Part shown: positions 32,113 to 32,356 of the stretch, piece by piece
Layout: each line of letters opens with the position of its first letter
Position numbering within the stretch: the first letter of the stretch is position 1
From: a virus
Direction: 5' to 3' (one strand)
Length of the DNA: 32,356 nucleotides
IMG/VR virus record: IMGVR_UViG_3300030503_000302
Location: 1-32,356 of that record
Position numbers and translations under genes: made by a program
Notes under the pieces: model-generated
Told to the model about the DNA's origin: nothing
Databases searched by the model: none
What the model saw: the letters and a program-made list of their open reading frames with translations, nothing else

Positions 32113-32356
32113 TTACACCAGATATGCCACTGACATTCAGCGGAGCCACGAAGAACAAGAGCACCAGTGTTGCCCCAATATGTTGGTGCGTAAATGGTTA
32201 TGGTAGTTAGGCTGAGTGGAGCAATACCAAAGCTGTAGGCGTTGTTCCCGATGTCTGATGCTAGCCCATTTAAATATGCCGTGGGGATTGCCGTGGGTAA
32301 TGTGACTACGACACTGTTCACTCCGGATGCCACCGTAGCATTACCCCACATCTCGA
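32109..32356 (-). CDS. Tail fibre, C-terminal part (5' end beyond window)
   Basis: The frame is open to the window edge, so the apparent ATG at 32351 is probably internal. The visible 82 residues include WGNATVASGVNSVVVTLPTAIPTAYLN, then SFGIAPLSLTTITIYAPTYW and end in ALVLRGSAECQWHIWCN. This is the pattern of the gp53-like C-terminal domain found at the tips of many fibres, which contacts receptors. Its TAA overlaps the exonuclease TAG by 4 bases with no terminator between. A further fibre locus therefore lies to the right of this window. Confidence 0.65.
   Translation of the reverse strand, partial: EMWGNATVASGVNSVVVTLPTAIPTAYLNGLASDIGNNAYSFGIAPLSLTTITIYAPTYWGNTGALVLRGSAECQWHIWCN

Overview
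This window is part of the genome of a large contractile-tailed (myovirus-type) bacteriophage. It carries a nearly complete baseplate and tail-tip assembly line, several tail fibres including one of 2,315 residues, and a lysis system of holin, GH19 endolysin and two-component spanin. A two-component spanin implies a host with an outer membrane, so the host is Gram-negative. I cannot name the host or the phage genus. Coding is dense: the longest gene-free gaps are about 110 and 136 bases, and I see no tRNA, CRISPR array or insertion sequence.

Region 1 (1-15310, rightward) is the late morphogenesis operon. In order it encodes the end of an unknown gene, a gp29-like tape measure, a membrane-anchored tail muramidase, a gp48/gp54-like tube-baseplate protein, a zinc-finger protein that looks like an inactivated nuclease, gp53-like wedge, gp27/gpD-like hub, gp5/gpV-like spike, a GIY-YIG homing endonuclease, gp25-like wedge, gp6/gpJ-like wedge, a gpI-position wedge protein, a beta-helix spike and a collar-type tail fibre. 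Genes overlap or sit a few bases apart. The one interruption is a 112-base gap before the homing endonuclease, which can fold as a three-way-junction RNA. A strong bidirectional terminator closes the operon at 15332-15366.

Region 2 (30437-15377, leftward) combines lysis and host recognition. It starts with a holin, a one-TM protein and a GH19 endolysin, then the giant repeat-built fibre, a terminator, a six-bladed kelch-like protein, an unknown helical protein, the inner and outer spanin, a protein with two DUF3175-like domains, an HTH-metallophosphoesterase, a small zinc-finger protein, a second repeat fibre and a small fibre-associated protein. The lysis genes are therefore split by about 8.7 kb of fibre-related genes. 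The last two genes lie between two copies of a 19-bp terminator-associated repeat.

Region 3 (30574-32112, rightward) has two small unknown genes and a FEN-family 5'-3' exonuclease. This converges, with a 4-base stop overlap, on the C-terminal part of another tail fibre that enters from the right edge on the minus strand.

The observations most worth following up are the apparently catalytically dead nuclease inside the baseplate operon, the structured RNA upstream of the homing endonuclease, the repeat-flanked fibre cassette, the tiny outer-membrane spanin gene, and the modular giant fibre with a 57-bp perfect internal repeat.
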